Shown one piece after another: positions 40,812-58,300 of a stretch of DNA of 64,000 nt (its first letter is position 1; each line of letters starts with the position of its first letter). The notes beneath the pieces were generated by a model. That model worked only from the letters and a program-made list of their open reading frames with translations. It did not search any database and was not told the DNA's origin. Both the position numbers and the translations under genes were made by a program. This stretch comes from Ustilago trichophora (lineage: Eukaryota > Basidiomycota > Ustilaginomycetes > Ustilaginales > Ustilaginaceae): contig OOIN01000013.1 of the NCBI GenBank assembly GCA_900323505.1, forward strand, positions 62,001 through 126,000. The letters are read 5' to 3'.

Positions 40812-43172
40812 TTAGCACAAGATGCCATCACGACTCGTTCCGCGCGTGCGCTCCGAGAGCATGGATCGGACCACGGGAGGTGGAGAACAAGCGGCATGTT
40901 TGGATGGGTTGTAAGAGGAAGCGTTTGCATTTGCATTTGCATTTGCATTCGCATTTGCTCCGTTGGGATGGGTGGTTGCAGATGGAGCAGGTGCTGGACG
41001 AGACGTTGGCGTGGGTTCATCTTGATCCATCTCAGCGCTGCTACGCTTGACACCTCTTGATCTTTCGTCGACTTCCACCTTGTTGGCCTTGTTGCTCTCG
41101 AGATGCGCAGCGCCGCGCTGATTGACAGAATCGGAACGAAGACGCTGGGATTGCTCCGTGGGATGCGACGATCGTACGTTGACTGCGTCAGCTTCCCATC
41201 GTCCGTTGCGATTGGCAGTCGAGGCGGATGGACCCGTGGGCGTACGGAAGCCTTGCGCTTGTGCAGGATCATGCGAGTACGGAGAGCGAAGAATGGCCGG
41301 ATCCGGATGCACAGCATCGTTACCCAGCTTGAGCAGACTAGCCACAATATAGGCTCGATCGAGCGTCTCCCTTCGATACAGATCCACGCCAAACCCGCCT
41401 CCGAGGTGAAGTCGAACGCTGTAGAAATCATACATGCCGTTGCGCTGCCTCAGACGCATGTTCTCCTGCACAAAAATGGTGCCTGCTGCAGGAGTCATAA
41501 GCCGAGCAGCTGGAGTGCTCATCACCACTTCGGCAGCCGCCGGAACTGCCTGAGGCACCACCCCGACCGGGTCGATGAGCGAAGTCCAAATGTCTTGCAA
41601 GCGACTCGTCTCGGAGGGATGCACCAACTCAAACAAGGATCGCTCGTTGAGCTCGCTAGGATGGTAGCCAAGCAGCGCGGTACACTCTTCGGAGATGCGG
41701 GCACACTGGAGGTTGGTCGAGCAGATCATGGTCACCACGGCCGAAACGATGCCGTCAGACGTGTCGGAAGCCGGACCTGGCATGTGTGGGCCGGTGGAGG
41801 GCTGAGAAGCATGATGTCCAAGGCTGTGCTGCTGCTGCTGTTGTTGCTGTGGCGAGGGTTGCGGCGGCGGCGGTTGGTATTGCTGATACTGCTGCTCATA
41901 CGAGAGCGAATGAGAGTGATGGCGCCCTGTCATCTGATGCGTAGCAACGGGCTTTCCAAACAAATCTTGGCCATGCGACCCGTTTTGCTGCTGGTAGGAC
42001 CAAGACGACGTTGGATTCGCGCCGCCATGGCTGTTGGCTGCATCCATGGGATGGCGGAGATGGTCTGGACGCGAAAAGGGATAGCTGGAAGCCGAGACCG
42101 AGTTGGATGCGCTGCGAGGATGCGCGCTCGGTCCGTGGGTTCGCCCAGATACCTGCATGACGGAGCTCGACGAGAGCATTGGAGGCGAAAGCAGCTCGTT
42201 GGCGCGCGTCGGAGATCGGAAGTAGCCAGACTCTGAGCTAGGCGATTGTCGTGCATACGAAGCGGATGCAGGTGAGCCAGAGACATCGCTCTTGGCTTCG
42301 ATAGATTGCAGAGTGGCGATGCCGGCTTGGGATGAAGGACGGTCCTTCAAACGAGGACGGCCGCGTTTCTTGTGTTGAACATCGATGCATGTATCGCTCT
42401 TGCCGAGGTTGACACAGCGACGACATGGCCTGCCCACATCGCAGGCGAGATGGGCGCGTTTGCAATTGAGGCAGGCAGAAGGGACGTGTGCTTTGGCAGG
42501 TTTGCGCCCGGCCTGGGATGGTTCGTCGACGGTGGGAGAGACAAGGCCAGCCGATGCTGCGGCTTCAGTGGGTGGAGGTCTGGAGGCATGAAAGTCGCTG
42601 AATGGACCACTGAGAGAGGGAAGCTTCGAGTCTTGACCGGGCCTGCGCATGTCACCAGAGAGAGGTTCTCTGGATGCTCGAAAGGATGGGAGAGGAGCGC
42701 CGTTGTGTCCAGACTGGTGCTGGCTTTCACGGCCGTGCCAAGAGGTTGAAGAGGGCAGACTTGCGGAGAGGGATGGCAGCTGGAATGCACTGCTGTTAGA
42801 GCCCGATGTGGAAAGAGGAGGAAGCACACGCGAAAAGGAGGAGTTGGTGCCTTCGGAGGATCGATGCTCGAGTGGTGGCGAACGGTGCTCCTTCCACAGT
42901 GAGGGTGGAGGTTGTCGAGTACGATCAAAGAAGGAGCTGCTGGATGCGTAGGATGCTGCGATAGGGTGATGGTAGGAGTGGAGTCGCGTAGGTGGTGGTG
43001 GAGGCAGAGATCCCGAGGCTGCTGCGGATGAAGTGGGGAGGAGAGGGGGAGAAAGCGGTTGATGTCGCTGGTTGGTGAGGGGCGCGCTGCCGTCCGAATG
43101 CCTGGAGAGTGAAGGGCTCAATGGCGGCAACTTGGTGTCGTGCGAGGCGGCTCGCTTCTCCGAGTCGGCCAT
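40812..43172 (-). CDS. Zn(II)2Cys6 transcription factor with PAS-like domain
   Basis: The likely start is the ATG at 43172 (MADSEKRAASH), giving 786 residues; upstream open codons lack an ATG. It is a fungal DNA-binding regulator. The binuclear zinc cluster is at about residues 234-262 (six Cys in CLNCKRAHLACDVGRPCRRC plus a final Cys) and is followed by a basic stretch KKRGRPRLKDR. A PAS-like fold at about 500-620 contains CARISEECTALLGYHPSELN and VHPSETSRLQDIWTSL. The combination recalls the ERT1/RDS2 gluconeogenic regulators and similar PAS-bearing zinc-cluster proteins; the exact ortholog is not certain. The rest is Ser/Pro/Gln-rich, with an Asn-Ala repeat near the C-terminus. It faces away from the CSL gene across 5.3 kb. 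Confidence 0.88.
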   Translation of the reverse strand: MADSEKRAASHDTKLPPLSPSLSRHSDGSAPLTNQRHQPLSPPLLPTSSAAASGSLPPPPPTRLHSYHHPIAASYASSSSFFDRTRQPPPSLWKEHRSPPLEHRSSEGTNSSFSRVLPPLSTSGSNSSAFQLPSLSASLPSSTSWHGRESQHQSGHNGAPLPSFRASREPLSGDMRRPGQDSKLPSLSGPFSDFHASRPPPTEAAASAGLVSPTVDEPSQAGRKPAKAHVPSACLNCKRAHLACDVGRPCRRCVNLGKSDTCIDVQHKKRGRPRLKDRPSSQAGIATLQSIEAKSDVSGSPASASYARQSPSSESGYFRSPTRANELLSPPMLSSSSVMQVSGRTHGPSAHPRSASNSVSASSYPFSRPDHLRHPMDAANSHGGANPTSSWSYQQQNGSHGQDLFGKPVATHQMTGRHHSHSLSYEQQYQQYQPPPPQPSPQQQQQQQHSLGHHASQPSTGPHMPGPASDTSDGIVSAVVTMICSTNLQCARISEECTALLGYHPSELNERSLFELVHPSETSRLQDIWTSLIDPVGVVPQAVPAAAEVVMSTPAARLMTPAAGTIFVQENMRLRQRNGMYDFYSVRLHLGGGFGVDLYRRETLDRAYIVASLLKLGNDAVHPDPAILRSPYSHDPAQAQGFRTPTGPSASTANRNGRWEADAVNVRSSHPTEQSQRLRSDSVNQRGAAHLESNKANKVEVDERSRGVKRSSAEMDQDEPTPTSRPAPAPSATTHPNGANANANANANANASSYNPSKHAACSPPPVVRSMLSERTRGTSRDGILC

Positions 43173-43582
43173 GGTGACGAAGGTAATATGCTGCGTGTGA
43201 ATGTCGAGCTCACGACTGCGCTTCGACGCTATGACGCTTTTTAATGGGATTGGGTAGTGTTGGGCCAATGCTCACGTTGCCAGAGCTAGTGCATTAGATT
43301 TGGCTGGAGCGGCCCTTGCGTTGAGACAGTTCGCAAACACAGAAACGCTGAATGGGAATGAAAGGATTGATAGGTGCCCAGTCGAAAGAATGCTGCGGCC
43401 TGATGTTGGGCAAAGAATGGTGGATGGGGATTGCGATGCCAAGTAACGACGAGAAAGACGAGCGGCAGGGCGAAGCTAGGAGTGAGAGATGGTGGTGGAA
43501 GAGACAACCATGACCGGGAGAGAGGGAGACGAGCAACCAATGAGAGGAGTGGGTGAGAAAGAGTGGGAGGAGGCAAGGCAAT

Positions 43583-43633
43583 AGGGAGAGGGAGAGGGAG
43601 AGGGAGAGGGAGAGGGAGAGGGAGAGGGAGAGA
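43583..43633 (+). repeat. Hexanucleotide AGGGAG repeat
   Basis: About eight tandem copies of a six-base purine unit lie upstream of the zinc-cluster gene. They read as CTCCCT on its coding strand. Confidence 0.9.
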
Positions 43634-46301
43634 TCCGCAGAAAGGATGAGGAGCTGAGGAAAGGCGAGGAAAGGAGAGGGCGAAAAGGCGGAGATCTGGT
43701 TCCTGAAGTTGCCACGAGACAAGCTATGCTGCATACATTTGAACACAGCGGAGGAGAGGCGAGGGAAGAGAGGCGAGGGAGGAAAGGCGAGGCACGGCAC
43801 GGCACAGGTAACAGTGCAGTAGAGCCGAAACCGGGGGCAGCGGGGCAAGCACGTCAGGCCGGAGAGAAAAGGTAGATCAGCGAAACCAGAAACGAGAAAC
43901 GAGTGGGAAGGGCAAAAAAAGTAAAATGAGCACGCCGGCGAGGCCGGGGAAGTGGTAATGAGCAGCAGAAACAGAAGCGAAAGCAACCATCAGGGTTCGT
44001 CAAAAAGCAAAGAGAGAGGGGATGGTCGGACCAAGCGGGGCAGAAACAGAAACAAAGCATGGCACAACGAGCATAATCAGGGCGCATAGCACAGGTTGCA
44101 CGCGGAGAAAAACCGAAATCCACGAAGGCTTTGATGGGTTGGTGATTGATTCAATTAGGCGAGATGTGAGCTAAAAAAGAGGCGGGGGCACAAGGGACCA
44201 CAAGAAGGAGAAAAAGTGGGGTTCATTCGCACAGCGTGGCGTAACTTACAGGGGCAGTACGGGGCAAGCACCACCGAGAACCGAGAGAATTATCGAAAGA
44301 AATTGATAAATAAATATGAAAAAAGGCGGGGATCAGCCTTCTGTAGCGAAGAAACATGCCATTCGGATCATTCCTCTTCATCAAGGCTCAAGTTCGGAGC
44401 AATCCAAGCAAGCAAAGCAAAGCATACTCTGGAAAGCAAACAGAGTGAAAGGATCTCGACCGACCTTGCTCCGAGAGCAAACGGATGCCCAACTCAACCT
44501 TATCGATAATGAGTGAGAAGAGGGCAGCGGAGAAAAGATGAAAAAATATGCGACGAAACGAGAGAGGGAGAGGGAGACCGCGGGGTGAATTGATTTCATC
44601 CATCAAGCCACGAGGGAAAAAGAGAGGAAAGGAGAGGAGAGGAGAGGAGAGGAGAGGAGAGAGAGGGAAAAGGGGAGAAAAGGGAAATAAGACACACTCT
44701 ACAGTACTCACGCACAGTCAACCGGGAACGAATCAGAGGGAAGAGCACAGTCAAAGAAAGTTCGGGCCTTTTTTTGCCGTAATTCGTTGCGGGGCGGAGA
44801 GATTTCTGTTTTGCCTCAAACGGAATAGCCGAGAAGAGGGCACTTTTGGCTGTAGGCGAGCGCAAAAGGGGCCTGCCTCTCTGTTCAGGCACGGAACTCT
44901 GAGCGCCGACTGTCCTCCAAAAGAAAAAGTTGATCATTTGACCTTGCCCTAACCCCCGACAGATTATCATCGTCTATATCTGTGCAATGCAACTGCATCG
45001 TACAGAATTGCAGAATGCATACAGATACTCTGTACTTTCAAAGCGGAGCACAGTTGACCTTGGGATGTGTTATCGTGTTCAAAGTCGCATGTGCTGCATT
45101 GCTTTGCCAGAGTAGTTGCTGCCTTCTTCCTCCCCCACGATGAGGATTCAACTTTATCCAGGTTGACCGGCCAATGTGCACCGCACCCTCTTCTGTTCCC
45201 CCACTCTGTTGCGTCGGACCAGCATCAGCCTGTGTCGCCCCACCTCAGCCTTGTACACTGCAAGCAATGATGAGGGACGATGGATGCGCACGTGTGGGGA
45301 ACGGTTGTGAGTATCGGCATCCAGTGGATCGCAGAGCCCAAGTCTGTGCACGCTTAATCTAATTTATAGCTCTCTTTTGACGAGTGCAATAGCCGAGAAG
45401 GCCCTTTAGCGGAAGGACGAGGCTTTGAAGCTCGTCGGGCAAGCGGCACCGACGCCTTGATTTGATCTTGGAAGCGCTATAGCCGCCGACAAGGAGGCGC
45501 AATTGTACCCATCTTTCGGATTTGGCAACTCCTTCAAAGTCGCCAAAAGAGCAATTCCGAGTCAGGAAGATGGAGAGAGTAGGTACAGTAGCCAACTCAA
45601 CATTGTCGGTATATCCTGAAGACCAACGGTCAACCTCGTCAACAGTGGACTGGGCGCGGCCAAATTCATTCTAAATGCAGCTGGCTGGTGCAGTCGTCTT
45701 GTTGCTACATGAGCAAGCTCTCTGCGAAAGGATGGTCGAGACTGCTATGATACGTGGGCTTTCGGCGCATCGGAGAGGATCCGATCATGGCAGACCCACC
45801 CACACAAGCATCCACATGCTCCGGCACATCCGGGCCGGGCCGTCTACGGAGACAGAGCCAAACCCATCCATCGCCCTTTTTCGAGCCTGTGAGAAGTACA
45901 AGCCAGGATGTAACAGAGTCGACCGGATCTAGCAGCACAGAAGCGACTCAGCGCCGATGATGCCGCTCAGAGTATAATCTCGTCAGGCTTTGATCAGTAC
46001 CATTCAGTAACGAACAAATCGTCGTGTTGGCATCACTACCCTTCACCTAGAGAGCACATGTGCAACAAATCTCCAAGAATCGGACAAATTTATTTGGCAT
46101 AGCAAATTGAGGCACAAAAAAGCTCACTCTACTGAAAGAACAAACGAGGTGAGGGATCGAATGGCAAAAACTACACAGACATGCCATGCCATACACTTTG
46201 TTCTAGGGAGAGCAATACACTGTACAGCAACTGCGGTAGCAAAAGAGGGCTCACAATGCCAAGATTGCCGGGCGTAACACACTCAGTGTAGTCACAGTGG
46301 T

Positions 46302-46302
<1 letters not shown>

Positions 46303-46367
<65 letters not shown>
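46303..46367 (+). repeat. GA dinucleotide microsatellite
   Basis: About 32 tandem GA units are followed by TAGAGAGAAAG. Confidence 0.95.
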
Positions 46368-46374
<7 letters not shown>

Positions 46375-48361
46375 GAAAGAACCTGTCGGAAACTGCCCCG
46401 AAGATTGCGCCGGCTGGAATTTGGCGCCTGTGAGATCGCATTTTGGCTCAATTTGTAGATCATTTTCACATTTGCGGTTTGCTCTCCTGTTTAGGTTAGC
46501 GTCAAATACCATATTTTGAACAGAGTGTACATACAGTACAGTAGCTAGCCACGCAGCTGTTCAGCCGAAACACAGGCGAAACTGTCCAAATCAAGTTTTC
46601 CGTATACTGTAGACAGCAGATCTGCCGAAAAGGATGCAGGACCCTTGACAAGAAAGGCACACTCTTCGTAGGGTCGATTTTGGATTGATTTTCTCAGCTC
46701 GCTACACAAGCCGCTGCGCTGCGCATTTGAGAGGGTCACATATTTTCGCCTGACAAGGTCTGCGGCTGCCGAAACACATCCTTGGACCGCATGATGGGAT
46801 TTTCAACCTCCTTTTTCCTTTGTTTACAGAATGCCTAACATCTCAAATTCAAGACTTGAAATGGGTTTCAAAACCTACGCACTCAAAAGGGACGAGAAGA
46901 GCAGCCAAGAGAGCAGATACGCAAGGGGCCAAGCAGCACTAACTTAGCAGCCAACTTTCCAATCAACTTTGGCAGAATAAGGGTCGTCGATTCGAGCGTC
47001 CACTTAGCCGCCGCTGCCTTCGCCGCAAAGCAGCAGCAGCAGCAGCAGCGCGTTGAATCGCACTTTCCGCACGCTTTGCACTCTCGTCGTAACTTAGTCG
47101 ATATGTGATCAGCGCCGGAAGACTGTCTCCTCTCATCTTCATGTCGCTTTGGGTATCGTCATCATCGTCTTCGTCATCAGCATCGTGCAACCAATCACTC
47201 TGAAATACAAGTCGCCGCCGGAAGACGGAAATGAAAGTGCACTGAAGAAAAAGAAAAAGGCGGGTCCAACCAGCGAGAGCGCTGTGGAATTGCGTGAGAG
47301 AGTGACAGCCAGTGTGACTGCTACAGCCCAGCTGAGACACCTCACGGTCCAGCTTACTTGCTTTGCTTGCTTTCAAAACGCTCGCTCTCAATCTCATCAC
47401 CATCCTGTGTTTTCTCAACCTCGCTCTTCGTCTTGACCTCCTCCATCCCATATCTCTCTTAGATCCCTCTTTGTCTTCTCATCAACCTTGCTTCTTCGGT
47501 CGCTCTTTCATTGGCTCCCACCCACCGACTTTGCTCTGCCCGACGAATGCTTTGACTCGAGACATCTCCCATCGATTCCCCCCCGGCTCTCTCTTCACTC
47601 TTTCCGCCGTGGCGTCGGCTGTTGAGCATCCGCTTTCTCTGCGCCCACCGGATACGCACGCCGTTAAAGCCACACTGCTTCCACTCGTCCTCGCACCGTC
47701 TTTCTGGCGCTCGGCATACTTCACTTCATCTCCCTCTACAAGGTTGTCGGAGCCAACATCCAAATCATCAAGTTGCCTCCAAGCCTCCTCCAGTGCTCAC
47801 CAACCCCATCAGGCACACCGACTTTCGCCTCCTCCGTCTCTCTCATCCCAGATCAATCCAGCTCCAGCTGCACCGTGCACGCCCACATCACTAACCACGC
47901 CCGCCCGTCCGCCCGCTGTCCAGCCACCCTCGCGAGTGTTTTTCCAAAGCCTTCCCACTCTGTCCACCACCTCAGTCTCGACTTCATTCTTCGCACGCTA
48001 TAACAGGGCGGTTGCTTGCTTTTGCTCTCTCTGCAGTCGCTTTCATTTTGGCACATCGGTCCCCACGCATCTCTTCATCATCCCCATTTTGCCGTTGCCA
48101 AACATCCTCTCGGCCTGACAAATCCGTGCAGTCACCTCAATTCCCCTGCACAGATCATCCATACTCCTCGACCGACGCCTACCCTTGCATCGCCCTTGCT
48201 GCCTTAAGCCCGTGCGTCACCGCAATCACCATCACCACCACCAAGTTGTGCGTGTAGATGGTCACCTCTATCCAATTCTTCATCTTCTTCTGCCGTCAGG
48301 GCTCGTTACGACTTTCCTTCTCTTCTTAGATCAACCCGCCGTCTACACTGCGCCCGCATAG

Positions 48362-52881
<4,520 letters not shown>

Positions 52882-53391
52882 TGATGTGATGCAAAGGTCT
52901 GCTCGCCAGTCTCTTCGTTCTGCCCCACTTTGTATCGTATCTACTTTATCTTCTATGCTCACCTGTTAGGGCTCGAGGTTTTTATGGGTCGCCAGCAATG
53001 ACGTTCCCTTGTCATCCACCATCCATTCATCCATTCCTTTGCTCACACTCGAGAGACAAAGCTGAGTCGCTCCGAGTTGTGTCCGAGTTGTTCTTGTCTG
53101 TTGAGCATGTGTGAAAGGGCGCGAAATTGAGCTTGTCTCACTTTTTTTTTCGGCCGAAATGTGGGATAGTACGTGTCAAGAGGCAAGCGGCTGTAGAGTC
53201 GTCGGATGCTGAGGGTCCGTAAACCGGCGCAACATTTCTCGGATGTGCCAGATTGCGAATTGGCTCGGACCACAAGATCGGTCATTTCCTGTCTCAATCC
53301 TTCCTCGAAAATGTGATTGCACGAATCGCCTCTACCCTCTTGCCACCACCGTCTTGCACTGATCCTCAACTCATTGGGACCGAACTTTACG
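52882..53391. other. Intergenic between CSL and hydrolase-cytochrome b5 genes
   Basis: These 510 bases hold the CSL 3' end and the promoter and leader of the next gene. No gene was recognised. Confidence 0.5.
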
Positions 53392-55348
53392 ATGACGACT
53401 GCCGGTGCCACCAGAAAGCTCAGGGTGCTCATGGCCCACGGCTACACCAGCAACAAGTTCCAGTTCTTCAAGCGTTCGGGTGCCATTCGCAAAGCATGCC
53501 GAGATGTCGCCGATTTTACCTTTATCAACGGCCCTCTGATTGTCCAGCCCATCACGTCTGCTGGTGATCTCGATGCTCCGGACGTGGAAGATGGTAAAGT
53601 GATTGACGAGAACACGCCCATCGAGGAGCAACCACGAGCATGGTGGAGGGCGGACGACGATGGCAACTACCTCGACTGGGACAAGTCGGTCGACTACATC
53701 AACGACGTGCTGCAGAAGGAAGGGCCTTTCGACGGCATTGTTGGCTTCTCGCAGGGAGGCTGCCTCGCTGGTATCCTCGCCAGCGCCTTTGAGGACCCGG
53801 ATCGAATGCCTGGGCTCAAACTTCCCAAAGGTCAGGGAGCCTTCAAGTTTGCCGTTGCCGTCTCTGGCTTCCGAAGCCGCGATCAGCTCCACCAGAAACT
53901 GTTTGAGAACCCCATCGAAACCCCCGTGCTGCACGTGCTTGGACGTAACGACCAGATCGTTGACCTGGACCGCTCGCAAACCTTGGTGGACGTGTGCAAG
54001 AACTCAAGGGTCGAGCTGCACGATGGCGGACATTCGCTGCCTTCCCAGTACGTTGACTGCAAGGCCAAGAACTCTCTGTGATGTGATATACTGCTCAAAC
54101 TGGGAACATTGAAATACTGACTTGGCGCTTACCCCTTTCTTGATCTAACAACAGGGCTCCTTGGCGCAACTTTTTCCGCGACTTTTTCGCCACGTTCACA
54201 TCGGATCCCTACGTGCCCAATGACCAGTGGAAGAGCATTCCCGGCCCTTCCGAGAGGCCACGAGGTGAAACGCCAGCTGGCTCTGGCACGGTGACGCCTA
54301 CGCCTGAAGCAACCGAGGCGGTGCTGGCCAAAAGTGCGACGGCCGCGGCGTCGACCTCTGCGACAGGTGAGCGCGACATCGACCCCTCCAATCCTTCGCG
54401 ATCCGTTCCTAAGAAGAAAGCCAACTCGCCTTTCCTGGTGCATCAGAAGTGGAAGGAGGAGCAGGAGCTGCGAAGAAGGAAGGCGGCCGAACAAGACTCT
54501 AGCGGCAGTGGCGGCAAGGGCAAAGGTGGATCACGGCGCAAGCAGAACTCTGGTGAGGAACAGACAACCGATCTCAGCGGTGCGGTCACAGTCATTGTCA
54601 AGTTGATGCGATTCCTGATCATGACGACCGCCGTCGTCATGGCCACGGGCTTCTTCTTCGCTGGCGATGGACTGTGGGGCTACCGTGGCAAGTATACAAG
54701 GTTGAGGACATACATGCCCGTAAGTAAGACTATCCCAGCCAGTCAAACGTCATTCGCAATTTTCAGATCTGACCTGATTCAAAATGCTTTCGTTGTTGTG
54801 CGCATCATCTCGCCGCTCACCAGTACCGAGAAAAGATCTTTTCGCTCCCCGAACTGGCCATGTACAATGGACGTGACCCCAAGAAGCCCGTCTACATTGC
54901 CATTCTCGGAGACGTGTACGACGTGACGGAGGGTCGACGCATCTATGGACCTGGTGGATATTACTCGTTTTTCAGCGGCAGAGACGCCAGTCGTGCTTAC
55001 GTTACTGGATGCTTCAAGACGCATCTCACCCACGACGTGCGCGACTTTGACGACAAGCAGATGAGTGTAAGTCGACTTTTCCCCGAGACAAGAGCTTTCG
55101 ACACAGACCTGTTCGAGAAAGAAAGGGCGGTTGCTGACATGTAGCCGATCCACGATTCGTATTTCCCCCATTTTTTCTTCTCACCTTTTCCCCATGCTGC
55201 CCGTTGCATGATGCAGGACCTGGTCACTTGGAAGGACTTTTACGAGAACCATGACAAGTACTTCAAGGTGGGTCGTGTGGCTCTGCCACCGATTGACCCG
55301 AGTGTTCCTGTTCCAGAGCCGTGCGAGGACCCAGCAGGGCAGATGTAA
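53392..55348 (+). CDS. Fusion of FSH-type serine hydrolase with membrane-anchored cytochrome b5-like (MAPR) domain
   Basis: The coding sequence is join(53392..54047, 54155..54719, 54824..55066, 55217..55348), 531 residues, with three GT-AG introns (107, 104 and 150 nt). Residues 8-235 are an FSH/OVCA2-family alpha/beta hydrolase with LMAHGYTSN, nucleophile Ser120 in GFSQGG, Asp187 in GRNDQIVD and His214 in GGHSLP. Exon 2 continues with SQAPWRNFFRDFF, a normal end for the family. It then runs in frame through a Ser/Lys-rich linker to a membrane segment (about 370-390, FLIMTTAVVMATGFFF). Residues 405-520 are a cytochrome b5-like heme/steroid-binding domain of the MAPR/CYB5D2 type (VYIAILGDVYDVTEGRRIYGPGG, SGRDASRA), including the Tyr used for heme ligation in PGRMC1. 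Alternatively, unspliced intron 1 ends the hydrolase at 54081 and a second gene starts at the ATG at 54606. Confidence 0.82.
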
Positions 55349-58300
55349 AGTGATTCGGCGATCGTCAATACAAACGTTTTTGAGCGGACACAATTCAGTG
55401 TTGGATAGGCTTTGTGACGGCTTGGTCATCAATAGTCCTCGCGAACCTGTAGAATGAGAAGGAGGATGTGACACAGGTAGCCCAGCATCTTTGGGACAAC
55501 GTGCATCTGATCAGAGGGCGATCGGGACAGAGCAAACGAATGCATCGGGAAGAGTGCAGATCCAAAGGGTGTCTACCCATATGGCCAGATCCGCGACGTT
55601 ACGGACCGTGGATCGTCAAACTTAGCTGAACGGCATGTGCGGATCGCCAACACAAGGTTTTTCCTTCTTTTTTTACTTTTGCTGGAGGTTTCGAGTCGAG
55701 CGGCTGCATCGATAGTCGGTCCGACGTACGATGAGGCTGTACAGGTCGGAATGGATGAAACAGAGGTGCATGACTTGCTCCCGCTACCTATTCCCGCACC
55801 GTCTTCCGGGGCGGTCGTAAAAGAGCACACGGCGTACAGTAGCACAGCACCGAGTCGAGTATTTGGCCGGCGACCTGGGGACGTAGGATAGCCGCAGACA
55901 GCAGACACCATTCTTGAACGGCGTCCTTTTGGCATGACTTGGACGGGCAGACCGGTGTTCCGAGAAATAGCAATCTAAGTACTGTAACCTGTTAAAAAAA
56001 AGTTCGGAAGACGGTTGACTCTGACTTGTTTTTGCCGAGTTGGGCTGCGCCCACGGGTGGTAAGCGTCGCTTGCAAGAACGACCTTTTTTTTTCTTTAAA
56101 AAAAGAGAAAAGAAAAATGTTCTGCAGTCACATCAAAGTCATTCACGATTTTGCGATTGGGTCTTGGCTTCCGCCAAACCTGCTGTCAATTTAGGTTCGA
56201 TAAGGAACAGACGCAAAGTGAAGTCACAACCCCAACAGCAAAAGAGACAAAAAAAAAAAAAAAAGGATCCACATCGTTGTTCAGTCCTTCGTCTCAGCCC
56301 ATGAAATCGAAAGCTATCAACGCACCGGTGCCTTTTCGGTCCAGAACTACCTTGCGCTCATGCTGAGCTGCACTTGGACAAAGTTTCACCAGCCCGTTGT
56401 CGGTGGTCGAACTCGAGATTGAACGGTGTGTGCTGAAGATGTATGTATTCTTTTCTTTTTAAAAAAACCCGAATTCCAAAGGACTAGAATCAGAGAGAGA
56501 GAGAGAGATCCTTGGAAGTCGTCAAGTCCTAGAAGCTAGGCCAAGGAAACAAATCGTTTGGGTGCGAGGCCCAACTCCGACCGAGTTCTGTGTCGTCTGC
56601 CATCGAGCTGATGCTGTACCGATACACATGTTTGTTTTATCAGTCCAGGCAATCAATTTGAGCCGGGAAAAGTACAGTTAGAGGGTGATGCAGGTCGACG
56701 TGATCATCTGACGCTGAAACGGGCGCCTTTCGGTATCCTTGCAACCTTGGGGTGTTCCGATCTTGATTCGGTTGATCTTTTGGTAGTTGTCGATTCGGCG
56801 GGCTGCATACGAGCGCAAATCTGACAGCAGCGAAAGGACAAGATCGGAAAGCTCGACAATCTCGAGCGGCGGAAAGGAGGTTCAAAGGAGAGCGTATGCA
56901 AGATTGGTACGATACGATACGGCACGGCGTGGCGTGTGTCATGGAAGGGACGTTTTGCTCGCTTCCTCTTCTTGCAGCGGCTGCCACACTCACCCTTTGA
57001 CTCGCGCACCCGCGATCCAAGCGCCACACACAAAACGCACGTCCAACTCAATCAGGACAAAACCGGCACTGTGACAGGAACGACACCAGGGAGGAAGATC
57101 ACCTTTTCTTTCTTTTCGGCGTAGACACCGCGCGGGCCATAGATACCGTCAGCCCGTATCCGTTACACGGGAGGCGGAATCCCAACACTGCTCATCGACA
57201 GACAAAATAAATAAAATAAATAAATAAAAAATAACAAAATCACAAAAAGAGAGCAAAGTATCGATTTAGACGCCTTCATGCTGTCTGATCACTATCCCTT
57301 TTCTCTTGACCCACCTCATCTATGCAAAGCTCTAAATTCGAGATCGTCATCCTCAGCCATGGATCGAACATGTGATGGTGACACACTGCCTAGCCTTCAC
57401 CGCTACAAAGTGTCTTACGAAATAGACGAGCGATGGATGGTACCAAAGTGTCTGTGAAAAGCTGTTCGCATGTTTTCGGAGATAGGCCTTCGATTGCCAA
57501 ACGTTCCTGAGAGGGTGACACGGTTGATCGTTGCTTGCAGCCCTTTTTTTCCTTCTCAAAAGGTACACTAAAACTGGACCCGAGCGAGTTTTGGCAGAAC
57601 AAAACAAAAAGGCCGCTTCGGCCTTCTGCCACGTGACATTTTTTTTTCTGGACAAGCCATTTCGCCTTACTGTACACTCACCGACTCTCTCTTCTCGTCC
57701 TTGGTTGCTCAGTTAGTCGGGCTTTGAACCATCGCTGGGTGTCATGGCTTCTGCCATGAGGTCGATGCTTCCAAATTCCACTATAGTGTCTGTGCTGACA
57801 TTGAATTGATACATAAGCCGATGCCAAGGGTCGGAATGAAAGTTAGGAAGCCATAAGTTACGATGGATGCAGCAGCCGCAGTTGCAGTGTAAGATATGGC
57901 TCCAGGCCATTTGTTTATTCCAGATAGGATGAAGGGCTTGGCTGTGTTGGAGGTCTAGAAGACATCGCCTGAAGCAGTTTAAGCTGTGCGCTTTTTTTTC
58001 CCTGCTGCTGCAAATATGAGGCTAATTTACTTTAAGCGAGGCTGCTGTTTCTGTGTGTGACACAAAGCAGCGCATGATTGACTTCTGCTTTTGTCAGCCG
58101 AGTCGAGTATATTGAAGCCAAGATGGTAACATTCTCAAAAGAGAGTTGCACCTTGAGACGCTCTGCTGCAATCCCTCTTGTCGTTCAAGCTCCGGTGGAT
58201 ACCATATCCATCGTATGGTAGACTCGCAAGTCGGCTGGAGCGGAAATGTTTCGGTGCGAATTTTTTATTGCCGATGGAAATCGGTTGACTTTTCTGCATG

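Noticed and set aside
45675..45932. 85-codon plus-strand frame with a short hydrophobic N-terminus
   Set aside because: The hydrophobic stretch contains a His-Glu pair and is too weak for a signal peptide; no other support.
46963..47451. 162-codon minus-strand frame with an acidic run and an Ala run
   Set aside because: Its length comes from CAG/GCT-type repeats and it has no domain, so coding is not supported.
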